Positions 44,897 through 55,343 of a stretch of 64,000 nucleotides of DNA are shown piece by piece. This stretch comes from Phymatolithon calcareum (taxonomy: Eukaryota; Rhodophyta; Florideophyceae; Hapalidiales). The position numbers were made by a program, and so were the translations under genes. The notes under the pieces were generated by a model. The model was not told the DNA's origin. It was given only the letters and a program-made list of their open reading frames with translations, and made no database searches. Position 1 is the first letter of the stretch. Each line of letters starts with the position of its first letter. Location: contig OZ345359.1 of NCBI GenBank assembly GCA_977006965.1, positions 496,001 to 560,000 of the forward strand, written 5' to 3'.

Positions 44897-45565
44897 TAAA
44901 GGAAGATGGAAGATCTTTGAATTTCGGCTCGACTGCTCGGATGGCGCACGCTCAATCTCATTTTCATGTCCATTCGACCAAGCGGAATTGAAATTCTCCC
45001 ACCCCTTCTTAACCGCAACCGTTTCGCCGCAGAAGCCAGTTCGATGCGCTCAAGATCCCCTTTCCCCTTTTCGTGCGCCTGTCTCAAAGTCGACGGCCCA
45101 GCCAAGGTCGCCACCGAAGGGCGACGCCGACATCTTCACGCTTATTCTGTCTTTACGTCTTCTTGGGGGTTTTGTTTGCTTGTCTCTCTTTCCTCCGTTT
45201 GTGCTCTCCTGGTCCTTTTCTCTCTTGGTTTTCTCTGACCCTTGTGGCGTCGTGTTCCTGTGCGCCTGCCGCTACAGCCATCAGCACGAGTCACCAAAGG
45301 CGTAGTGTAGAAGAAGAGCTACGCCGCACTGGTAGGGAAAAAACAACGAGACAGGCGATAGCCACTGCACCATCAACTCCATTGTTCGCGATGCGAATTC
45401 AGCCGCCAATGTCGCCTTTTCTGATATTAAGCAACTGCACGGGCTATCCCGTTCGCTGTATCTCCAACATGAGAGAGTTAAAATTTACTTTTACTAATAA
45501 GAAAAGCAGAAGAGATGGATACACCTTGATCTTTTCAAGCTCGGGAGAAAAACGAAAACCCAGTT
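44897..45565. other. Downstream region of the F-box/LRR gene
   Basis: Frames here (for example plus 45073-45669) overlap the 3' end of the gene on the other strand and have low-complexity Ser/Leu/Arg composition. None is recognised. Confidence 0.35.
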
Positions 45566-47050
45566 TTAATGAAGATACTCCGTTCCAAAAAACGACATTG
45601 CAACTCTCCGAAATCGAAGAGCGGAGCAGGCTCGTCGGATCACCTGGTTGTTCTTCAATCCATATGTAGACCCGCAACGCGAATAAACGAAAAGCATTTG
45701 CAGATCTGGTAGTGCTGGAATCAGGCTAATGATATCAAGAACAAGTTTCAATGCGGTCGTGAGCGGGAGGTAGCCGGCGGCAGGGACCACGTGGAGTCTC
45801 TTCAGCATCCGGTTCGCCGTCAAGATTTGTCTAAATCCATTCAAATTTGGTAGGATTCCAGTAACACAAAGTGTTTGAAGAGCACCTGTACTTTGCGCAA
45901 CAATTTTCCAAATATCTTCTGCGACGAAGCCTCCCACGTCCAGATAGAGTAAAGTGAGTGAAGGTTTGGGACTTGCAAACAGCACAGCCATGTATTTTTG
46001 GCTAAGCCCGACTAGATAAAGTTTGGTGAGTGCATTGCACTGGTTCATATTTTGTATGTAATTCTTCTCCGCTGCTCGACGGGTATCCAGCCTGATAGTA
46101 AGATCGTCTAAACGATTGCCGAAATATCCTATCGCATCTGTGCAACCACTGGATTTCCAAGTGATCCGAACGTTCGGACACGCATTGCCGACAATGTGAC
46201 AAAGCTCCAGCGACATGAATCGCAGGTAAGCAAACTTCAGCTGAGCACCATACGAGGCATAGACTTCAGCAATATGTGCTTCGCAATTAGAGGCAACGGG
46301 ACCCAAATCGAGATTCTCAATTTGGCGACAATGCAATCCAAAGGAAAGGACTTCCAGAGCGTTGTGCAAGCCTTTCTTGATCTCGACCTCTTTTAAGCTC
46401 GCTCCAGTAGCCCGCCAGATTGGGCGGAAATTCTTGTCCCCGTCGGTAAGAACCAACACTTCCAAGCGGTCACAGTGCCGAGCAATAGATAGAACACTTT
46501 CGTTCTTGCTGCCACTCGCACAGAGATATTCCAAGCGACTACCGCTCTTGGCGAGAATATCGTCGAAGATGGGTGCGACATTGACATCTGTCAACGTTAG
46601 ATTCTTCAAAGAGGTGCAGCGAGAAGCGAAATTGTTAATCCAACTAGACGTCCCGCCCGTGCCCGAAAAGCAGATCCAGCGTATAGAGGGAGCCGAAGCC
46701 GCTAACACAGAGTACAATGCACTGCTGCTGGAACTTAAACAGAGGAATCTATTCTCGTTTACGTAGGGCTTGGGCTCTCCCTTAGCGCCAAACTTTTCAG
46801 ATGAGAGAGCGGTAGAGATGGAAGAGAATATAGATTGGCAAACATTACTCAAAGATCCGCCTGTTTCAAAGATGGTTTGCACATCATGAGGATCGAGACG
46901 GGTTGTCCAGTCCATGCGCCTCGGGCTCTCACTAAGAAAACGCAGAATGTTCTCCACGCTCTCACCAGGCAGCTCGTCGAAGTAGGTTCGTTTTGACAGT
47001 GTTCCAGAGCGGACTGACAGTTCCGCGTCCTTCATCGTGATATGAGGCAT
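45566..47050 (-). CDS. F-box/LRR-like protein
   Basis: Intronless, 494 residues from the ATG at 47050, with a second Met at 47035; an upstream non-ATG extension is ignored. An F-box-like segment near residues 20-48 (FDELPGESVENILRFLSESP) is followed by many leucine-rich-repeat-like units: RCTSLKNLTLTDVNV, SRLEYLCASGSKN, HCDRLEVLVLTDGD, CRQIENLDLGPV, CNALTKLYLVGLS, SLTLLYLDVGG and GALQTLCVTG. Such proteins are usually substrate receptors of SCF ubiquitin ligases. The F-box match is modest, and some relatives in algae form large expanded families of unknown function. The gene stands alone in repeat-rich DNA and is bracketed by inverted copies of a ~150-bp repeat (43317-43470 and 47787-47937). 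Confidence 0.7.
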   Translation of the reverse strand: MPHITMKDAELSVRSGTLSKRTYFDELPGESVENILRFLSESPRRMDWTTRLDPHDVQTIFETGGSLSNVCQSIFSSISTALSSEKFGAKGEPKPYVNENRFLCLSSSSSALYSVLAASAPSIRWICFSGTGGTSSWINNFASRCTSLKNLTLTDVNVAPIFDDILAKSGSRLEYLCASGSKNESVLSIARHCDRLEVLVLTDGDKNFRPIWRATGASLKEVEIKKGLHNALEVLSFGLHCRQIENLDLGPVASNCEAHIAEVYASYGAQLKFAYLRFMSLELCHIVGNACPNVRITWKSSGCTDAIGYFGNRLDDLTIRLDTRRAAEKNYIQNMNQCNALTKLYLVGLSQKYMAVLFASPKPSLTLLYLDVGGFVAEDIWKIVAQSTGALQTLCVTGILPNLNGFRQILTANRMLKRLHVVPAAGYLPLTTALKLVLDIISLIPALPDLQMLFVYSRCGSTYGLKNNQVIRRACSALRFRRVAMSFFGTEYLH

Positions 47051-47786
47051 GTGGAAGAACGAAAACAGTTTGGAAAGAGCCGCACAGTGGGAGAGCGGCG
47101 AGAGCAGCGCTTGCGTACACGAAAACGGGTTATCAGAGGGTGATTCGGTGTTTCTGACAGACAATGGAGTCGGCAGAAGTAGGCCAGGATCGGAGGCACA
47201 GGAGCTCGTGGCCCAGAGTGAGCGAGACCTGGGCTGATACAAGGATCTAGCTCTGTGGAGTTATGCAAAGATATGCTACTGGAAGATTCGTGGCAGCGAA
47301 ATCCTGGGAGATTTCCGTCGACTGATCCGACACTGTCGTGCTGATCCGGAGTTTTGGACTGTGTGATGAGACTTTTGGGAAAAATCCAAATTTCTGACAA
47401 TGGAAGGAGACCGTCTTGAATCGAAGCGGAAAAGGAAGATTCCATACGACAAGACAAGAGGATTGCAATCCTCAAGTTCCCTAATGTGATGCACAGGCAA
47501 CTCGTGCTGCAGTGGGCCTGTGGCAGATTCCCACAGGTGTCAACAACAAGTATGGCTGAAGAATTCGCCACCAGAGCTAGAGAGCATATGGAGACCCTTG
47601 ATTGCACGCTAGCGGGGTACGACCTCGAAGGAGAAAAAGACAGGAAGCAGAAAAGGCGCTAGATGAGCTCTTACTATATAGCAAGACACTTATAGAACGC
47701 ATGGAGAACGAAGAAGGCCTGTATCGATTCGCAGAAGGCAAGGCAAAAAAAACGGTTGAGCCCAAGCTCCAGCAATTCCGCAGAGG
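47051..47786. other. Upstream region of the F-box/LRR gene
   Basis: Short frames on both strands. A plus frame near 47480-47660 (HRQLVLQWACGRFPQVSTT) and another at 47602-47796 look protein-like but match no family I know; they could be mobile-element remains. Confidence 0.3.
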
Positions 47787-47937
47787 ACTGAGATAGGATT
47801 ACCTTGGATCCTAAGTTTTTCCGTCCGCCCTTCTGGTGGGAGTTTCGTGAGCTGCACAAAGGTAGGTAACATCTGAGGAAGCCTTGCCCATATGTTCGGA
47901 AGTCTGCGGGGCTTGTCAATAAACTTGGATTATAAAA
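47787..47937 (-). repeat. ~150-bp dispersed repeat, copy B (inverted)
   Basis: Reverse-complement partner of 43317-43470. Confidence 0.7.
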
Positions 47938-49949
47938 AAGACGGGAAACCATGAATTTGGGTAGGGGCGCATAATCGACTATCGACGTGTGGGTGACGAT
48001 CAGTCCCGAAATGTCTCCTCCGCGTCTGTATATCTAGAATTGTGTCTTCACTGTCGATAAATAGATTTTTTGTACGCTGTAGTAATTTCTAAGACTGACG
48101 AAATGGTTCAAAAAGATGCAGGTAATACTACAACGCTCAGACCAGAACGGAAATATTGCAGTATTTTTAATAACTTTGTTATTCCAAGTGGTGTTTCTGA
48201 CACAGATACTGCTTCGCGATATCAAGAGACCGGACAAGAAAAAGAGAAAAGAGTGCGGGTCCGGCACAGGGTTCGTCCCAATTCAATTTTTCGCTTGTGC
48301 TTCGGGCGGAGCAATTAGGCAACTACTAGAAAAAGGATTTTTCGCATGCAATAGAAATTGCAATTGATGTACTTCGTGCAGTACCTATTGCAACTACGGT
48401 AGATCTTGCAGTATCTATTGCAATTGCCCTGACAGGACACCTTGTTCAACGTTGACAGATACGAAACCTTCCTGATGCTTCGGTGACGACGTGTCACGGA
48501 ACACTGACTTTCGTTTGCACGTCGTGGCCATGGCCCTGGTTCGTGATTCCTCCTCCGATGTTAGAATCCAAAAGGAGCGCCATGCAAACTCGACCCTCCA
48601 ACAGCCAGAAAACCAAAAAGAAATATGTGCATCGCGAGCCACTCAAACTGGACCTCGGTGTGTCGAGTGACTTCGACTGAATGCACACAGGTTTAACCTT
48701 GCTACCTGTTGATGCTGTAAGTCATCTAAAAGTGAACGACGCGGCTCCAATTTGAATTGCAAATTGGAAACTATGCTCCAAATGCAATTCGAAACTCTGC
48801 TCCAATTACAATTGTAAGAGCTAAAAATCCGTGCAATGAATAGAAAATTGCAATTCATTGCAATAAAGTTGAATTGGGAAGATCCCTGTCCCCAAACGGT
48901 CGGCCATAAAAATACTTTCTCCTCTTCGATAAGGAATTATAGTTTTCGTTTTCTTGCAATTCGCCTAAACATGCGCATTCAGCGCTACTGGATAGACTAG
49001 CTTTGAGTGTATCTCATGACCACAGCTTTGCCTACATGCACCTGTTTTTCGAGAAGAAATATCATAGGGGTGAATTGAACTGGTTTAGCATCCAGTTGAA
49101 CGTGGAGATATTTGGGGAGTAACACAATGCTCCAGTGTCAAGACGTAAGCAAAATTGAAGTTGAGCAGCAACAAACAAAAAGGCCGTGCGAGGGAATTGA
49201 CTCAGTCAAACTGTACCAGGTAAAAGCAGAGCTGCACGGATGCATATGTGGTATTATACTGACGGCTCTATAGTAAGTAAACTTTTTACTCAATTAAAAA
49301 TGGAATTAGAATACCATTAGTCTTACTTCGACAGCACTGCTTTAAAATAGATGAGTGGATTTTCGTGGCCATCTCAGATTAAGATGGTGATAAAGATTTC
49401 TTGAAGAACTCTTTGGCAAACCTTTTATTTTGCCATCAATAACGTATGCAATCACAGTGCGTCAAAGTTGACAATCTGAATCTGTTAACCTATCATCAAC
49501 TTGTTTACGATTCTACGATGGGGTTGGCTAGTCGAAGATTCACGAGAAAACCATAACAGGCCGTCCGCGGGAGGAGCAAATGATGGCAGCGATCGACTTC
49601 GCTCATGAAAATATCTGGAATGATTCTATTCATTCATTCATTCATATCGTCATGAGAGCTCCAGCCGATTGATCATACCTGTGGTGTGATTCTTGCCGCG
49701 CTGCTGGCCCTGGGCACCCTTGGCGACGTTTTCATTCCAGAGCGTCGTGCGAATATTCTTGGTAGTCCGGCTGTCGTGGTGCTGCTCGCATCACGTTGTG
49801 TGAGTACAGTCGCATCCTCCTCGGTGAGCTCTTCATACACGTCGTGAGTGATACAACTGCTTCGGCAAACCCGATGTGATCTGATGAAGCCCCTATTCCA
49901 ACAAAATGCCCCACCGTTCTTGCACGAAGACGGAAGCAACAGCTTCTCG
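47938..49949. other. Intergenic with CAATT-type simple motifs
   Basis: No gene is recognised. Between 48340-48430 and 48740-48870 short motifs recur (GCAATAGAAATTGCAATTG, TTGCAATTCATTGCAA), giving a degenerate, partly palindromic repeat field. An ATTC microsatellite lies near 49627-49645. Confidence 0.45.
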
Positions 49950-51085
49950 CGCCCAATATCTCAGAAAATCGCGATACGCGAAGTTTTTCATCGAAGCTAT
50001 TAACGGACATGCACGGAGGTACGGGGAAATGATACGGCAACTTTGGGGTCTTATGAAACAATTGATGTCAAGGGAGATTTTCGTTGAATGCATTTGGATT
50101 CCAAGTCACTGCGGAATTCCACGAAATGATGCTGCCGACGATTTAGCAAGAAGGGGTATTTCCGAATCAAACGGACCATCAGAAGGTTCCTCTCACACTC
50201 GAAGCGACCCGGGACGTCGGTAAACTCGCCCATCGCGCTCCGGCGCACGCAAGACTGGGGACGTCAGTAACCCCCCCGCGCGGATCGGCGGGCAGGCCGA
50301 GCGAGAGTAAGTCCTGAAGATCGGCGCGGCACGCGGACCCGGGACGTCGGTAAACTTGCTTCGGCGCGGGAAACGACCTCGGACGTCATAAAATTTTCCT
50401 TTCCGCACGTTCACACGATACGATGCTCTGCGTGGCCATTGAAGTGAAATGATTTTCCCCCTCGAGATCTCTCCGTTGAGATCAGAGGTAGGTTTTCTAA
50501 TTTTGCTGACTATAGCCGTTTTTATGCGAAATGGAGCCTCTGGGCTCTGAGTTGAGTCCTCGTGGCTCATCAGAAGTGTTGCCCCAAGCGTCTGCAGATG
50601 CGTTGGTAACACTATAATAAAAATCTCCACTTCTTCTTCTCACACTCGAAGCAGCGAAATCAATCATCAAAACATCTTCTAAAACCGAGTCTATCGCCAT
50701 TCTGACACAGTCCGAAGAGCTACCCATATCGCATAGACGAGCAGAGGTGATCTTGCACCAACTGATTGTGGAGTGCACCCCTATGGTGGCAGTCTTTAGG
50801 CACGAATGCAACAGGGAAACAATTTCGTGTGATCCAGTGTGCAAGGCCTGCAATTCTGGTTGCAAAGAAACTACAGAACACCTGATTCTACGTTGTAGTG
50901 GTCGTTCTGTCTCTAGAGGTAAGTTTATTGGTCGAGTTGAGACAAAAACCGTAGAGGAGCTATGTCGTGAGAGACCCCTAGCGATACTAAAATTTATGAA
51001 CAATGAGAAGCTGTTGCAGAACAGCTTCTGGCGCTCACCCTCCGTGTGAGCGATCTTTCCGCAATAAAAGAAAGAAAGAAAATCG
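49950..51085 (+). pseudogene. LINE 3' end interrupted by an insertion
   Basis: The RNase H end (AKFFIEAINGHARRYGEM, then IWIPSHCGIPRNDAADDLAR) is at 49970-50160. The ORF is cut at 50205 and resumes at 50638 with the matching protein context (Leu-Thr-Leu-Glu-Ala-Ala-Lys-Ser-Ile). The knuckle (CKAC...HLILRC) and C-terminal tail follow to the stop at 51048. The tail CAATAAAAGAAAGAAAGAAAA ends near 51085. The equivalent intact region at 10.43 kb shows that 50206-50637 is an insertion. Confidence 0.8.
50206..50637. mobile_element. 432-bp SINE-like insertion with 15-bp target duplication
   Basis: It is flanked by exact direct repeats TCTCACACTCGAAGC (50191-50205 and 50638-50652) inside the LINE. 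The left part carries four copies of a short GGACGTC-TAA motif (near 50212, 50255, 50342 and 50391); the right part ends in an A-rich AATAAAAATC. There is no coding frame. The 15-bp duplication plus an A-rich 3' end fits target-primed insertion of a non-autonomous retroposon. I see no clear tRNA-type A and B boxes. Confidence 0.7.
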
Positions 51086-51468
51086 CGCATCAGAGGGTTG
51101 CAAAGACAATGTATCGTGGGTGGCGTTCGTCTCCTGTTAGTTTGCCCGTTTCGTTATTTCCCCAGGTCTTGGAGAGTTGAAGGTCATCTGTACTGTGCCC
51201 GAAAACGATTTCCGAGTAGAAGGCCCCTACCTGCGGGGATTTGTGTGCTTAGAGAGGTCTATTTTTGTGTTCTCAGACCCTTTTCGCAATCGCTTTGAAC
51301 TTCTTAGCACATTCGTGAAATAAGGGTTCAGCCTTTATTTCACAATACCATCCAGAGATGGTAGTGATGCTTAAGAGAAGCGGACACCATCTCGGTCCAC
51401 TTGAAGCTGAAACCTGAATACGTGCGCCCCTAGATTTTCCTGTCTTGTAATGCACGCACCCGCGCGCG

Positions 51469-51610
51469 GCACAGGATCCCTTCGGTTGCTTCGAATGGGC
51501 ATGCAGGAGGCAGAGCAGGCACTCGGGAAGCAATAAGTTTCTCCACCGAACTCCACGTTGCGACATGGAACTGCGGTGGACTCTCCAACCATCGACGTGG
51601 TAATGCGGCG
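51469..51610 (+). pseudogene. LINE endonuclease start, copy B of the repeat
   Basis: The plus strand near 51555-51600 reads VATWNCGGLSNHRRGN, resembling the first strand of LINE apurinic-like endonucleases (Thr-Trp-Asn-x-x-Gly-Leu). The preceding 90 bp repeats at 42996-43107. No further endonuclease motif is recognised. Confidence 0.4.
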
Positions 51611-54346
51611 TGCGGTGCCTGGTCCGCCAGATGCTGCTGCAATGCGTCAGACCAACGCTAGAATCAATTTTTTGGTGACGTATCTGGACTAGACGTGAAA
51701 GCCGCAGTCAAACTCGCTAATGATAGGATAAAATGGAAGAAACTGAGGCCCTCGAATCACTGCTAGCCCCACTAGGGGAAAGGCAAAATGAATGAAAAAT
51801 GAACGTGCGCCCCGCACAAGCGCGAGTGACTCGTGCATTAAATTCGGCACTCGAGCGACACTGGGAGGCGGCATCTGCACCGAACATGGCGTTGAAGATG
51901 GGGAAGCGGAACGTGTGCTCGGTGCGCGTAATGCTTTTCTGCTGCAAGGAGCACTCGGACATATTGCGTTTGCTGGTTAGGTAGACGCCATTGGGTGATG
52001 TTCTTACAGTACATTGGCAGCATGAATCACCTTTCGTTTCTTAACTTCTAATTGCACATTTGCCCATACGCTTCACCTTGCATCGGTTTTTTCCCAAGTT
52101 TGGAGATTGATTATTCATCTCCAATTCTTGGAGTTCGGAGATTAATCTCCGAGCTCTAAGCCCAGGAAACGATGAAGGGTGTCATAACGAATATATTATT
52201 TTCGTCTCGTTGAAGAATGTGGCCTTATCTTTTATCTATGCTGGTTCCAGAACGTATTGGATGCTGTGTCGGCAGTATACCGGAGGCGAAACAGAACCTC
52301 AAGGACATATTCCTTAAACCGCTTTCAGAATCCATATCGAGGGCAGGTAAGAGATTCTGGGAAGGCTCAAGGACATGGTCCTCTATTGGTACCTGCAAAC
52401 AGATGCAGAGCAAATGAGGCATTTCCTCCGGAATCCAAACCACATTCCTCTTCGGCAATGAAAAGAGAAGTAGGAAGAAAAAAAGTCAAAAACTTGAAGG
52501 GATGGGTGGGATGGGCCTCAAGACGGAACAAGAGCTGTGAGGGCTCAAGTTGCGGCAACTTTGCAACGGGTGCTTGGAAGTGATAGTGCTGGTGATCGGA
52601 ATGGCTGGGAGAGGTTGTTCGGCATCAACCGCCATGTGATGCTTCGGTCCTGTGTTTCCGCCTAACCGAACGAATCTTCGATCCAAACTTTCAAGTTGTT
52701 GGAGATAAATGGCCTTCTTCGTTCCTTGAAAATGTATGCCGCCGGGGTGGATCAAAAACCGTGCTTAACGCGCTAAGTGTGAGACAAGAGTAGGCAGTAG
52801 AAGAGAATAGAGACGAGTGATGGAAAACGTTTTTACTGTCCTTTTCCGCGGTGCTTCAAGTTGTTTTTCTGGAGCGGGCTCCTGCTTCATCAGGTTACGT
52901 CCTCCTGGCCGGAAAACCACAAGCATTACAGTCCTTCGCCATGATCCTCGTCCCTCAGCCAGTTTTCCACGTAGACGCCTCCGGGCGCAGCCTGCTCCGT
53001 AACTCGACTCCTACTCGGAAGACATTAGTGTAAAGCAATGGCCATTGCTACTGTACTCATCGGTTCCGTCCATCAGTTCGTCCATCCAACATTCCATTGT
53101 TACGATACTGTACAGTACATTGACCGATCTGGAGGTATCCATCCATGATGGTTGCAATCAGGCGAATTGATAGGAAATAAGGGAAGTGAATTTCTACGTT
53201 TGACACACGTAGTCTTGAAGGTACTGTACAGTATGCCTGTGCTCGCCCAGCATCACGCTTTGAAAAGTCTCCACGTAGGCGAGACACTCAGCAGAACAGA
53301 CACTCGGCGGCGCCGTCGTCGTCGTCGGACTCAGTGATCGACAAGAGGAAAACAGAGCCGATTCGATTTTATGTCCTGTCGTCATTTAACTCGCCAACAT
53401 GTTCCACTGATTGCTCAGGGCAGTGTTCTATTGTATGCCTTTAGAATTTAGCTGTGCATAGATTCACGGCAGGAATCAGAGCAATTCACTGCGTGCGGAC
53501 GTCAAATTATCAGTTCGGATGCAGCAGATACGTTGTTGCTTAATTACGCATCTGCGCAAATGCACAGGCAGCTCATGGCCCTGAAAAGCCGAGAGCTCTT
53601 GACGGGAACGTGGCAATGTGGGCAAACCTCTATAATAAATTGCTTCTGAAGCAGCATCCATGATGGATATGTTGTTCAGATTTTTTCCTCGCCCAGATCT
53701 TATGAGCAGCAAAGTACTGTAGAGACCATGGTGTGGGTCACGTGACCCAATATCGCCCTATGGTAAGCGATGCGTTTCCAACATCATTTCTTTGATATTT
53801 TGGAAACAGATCGCTGACAAAATGATATTTTGGACTCGCAAACAGTATGCCACAGTCATTCTCATCGACGACTTTATGTATCGAATAATTCTATTCCTGC
53901 CACAATTCGACTCGAATTGTCGCAAGTACTACTAGTACCTGGGAGTAGTACTAGAAGCGTAGTACCCTACTATGTTTGTTGCGATCGAAAGAAAAATGCT
54001 ATGCTCACCAAAAATGAAAGAAACGTTCAGACCGAGTCCATTGAATTGCACTCGATACGAAAGAAAAAAACGGTAACATTTGCGGAAGAGAAAAAAGTAG
54101 AGTATAAAAAATGGAAAGAGAACGGAGTGAGAGCCAAATCCCCAGATGTAAAGTGACCACAAAGCAATAGAGAACACCGTATAGCAACACTTCAGATTTC
54201 TGAACAATTCTTTCAGACACTCTCGAGAGTCTCTGATCCCCAAGTTATTACAACTCTTTTACTTTTGATTTCCATTTCGTTTCGTTTCTCTTCGAGTAGT
54301 TTCAATTCTATGATTTTTCCTTTGATGATTCTCGCTTCCATGGTTT
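51611..54346. other. Intergenic, no confident gene
   Basis: Many short frames. The only one with a recognisable short motif is 54001-54156 (plus, 51 codons), which has RKKKTVTFAEEKK, resembling an RVxF protein-phosphatase-1 docking site. It is too short to call a gene. Confidence 0.35.
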
Positions 54347-54476
54347 ATTTTATCCTTTATATTCCTTGTATTATTTTCTCCTTTGTATGGTTTTGTTCCT
54401 CCAGCTGAGCTGAAAAAACAAGAGGGACAAAACCATACGAAGGAAAAACTAGTACCAGGAATATAAAGGATAAAAT
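54347..54476. repeat. Long hairpin with 55-bp arms and a 20-nt loop
   Basis: The arms 54347-54401 and 54422-54476 are inverted repeats with 6 differences in 55 (three would be G-U pairs in RNA). The ends are ATTTTATCCTTTATATTCCT and its complement. The loop is 54402-54421. Candidates are a small foldback element (MITE) or a microRNA-type precursor if transcribed. There is no obvious flanking target duplication. Confidence 0.75.
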
Positions 54477-54645
54477 CAATATTTCGATGTCCATCACAGT
54501 GCTCTACTAATCAACATCGAAATAATGTCGCCAAAAATCAAATCATTAGACTCATCAAAGTACACAAAGCATTGTTCATCGTATCAGACGTTGCCATCAT
54601 AAATGAGCCCATTCGCACGGATCTTCGTTACAGTTCACGTAGACC

Positions 54646-54689
54646 ATATCGTAAAACAGTATACTGTTTTACGATATTTTATAAAATAT
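54646..54689. repeat. Two overlapping perfect AT-rich palindromes
   Basis: 54646-54677 is a 32-bp perfect palindrome (arm ATATCGTAAAACAGTA). 54674-54689 is a 16-bp one (ATATTTTATAAAATAT). Confidence 0.9.
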
Positions 54690-55343
54690 TCGCAATAATT
54701 TTTCTTCTGAAATGCAATAATCAGCCAATCATCAAGCCATCTATGCCCAAATCTATGATACACGAAAAACAAAACTTTTTCCTGATCGGCCAAGGAATGG
54801 AACGAATGAGGAGGCCAATTGTGCACTGTACATAAAGATACAGCAAGGAAGTGGACCCACCGCTCAAACAGCGCACCCTCTTTGATGGACATTTGTTTGA
54901 AAAATCATCTCCAGCTGAGATTTCGGCCTCATAAAAAATGACATAATTCTGCTACAGTACAGTACACCTGCACTTTCCTCGCTGAATAGACACCGATCAC
55001 AAAATAACTTTTTTCCGCCTCGTGGAATCTTTCGCACCACGTCGCCCGCACCATCATAAATGTTTTCGCCATTCGACCGACGCACCAGCGCAAAACTGCC
55101 ATATTGCCCATGGCACTGTCCGCCAGAAGCAACTTTCGCACCCTCGTACAGTACATCACACTCCTCTCCGCTTGTACGTGCCCCTTCTCTCGCCAAGTTA
55201 GTCCGCTCCCTGTCTCTTACTGCCTCCAGAGTGATGCCGAAACTCTCCTGCGCGTGCTAACGTGAGCCCCAGCACTTTCTGCTCCGCACTGTCGACGGCG
55301 ACCAAAACTCGCACCGTCTGCCGCTTGGTCATGCCCTGTCCAA
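54690..55343. other. Upstream region of the WW-Kelch-RING gene
   Basis: No motif-bearing frame; presumably the promoter. Confidence 0.4.

Noticed and set aside
45073-45669. 198-codon plus frame
   Set aside because: Low-complexity Ser/Arg/Leu composition, and its end is antisense to the F-box/LRR gene.
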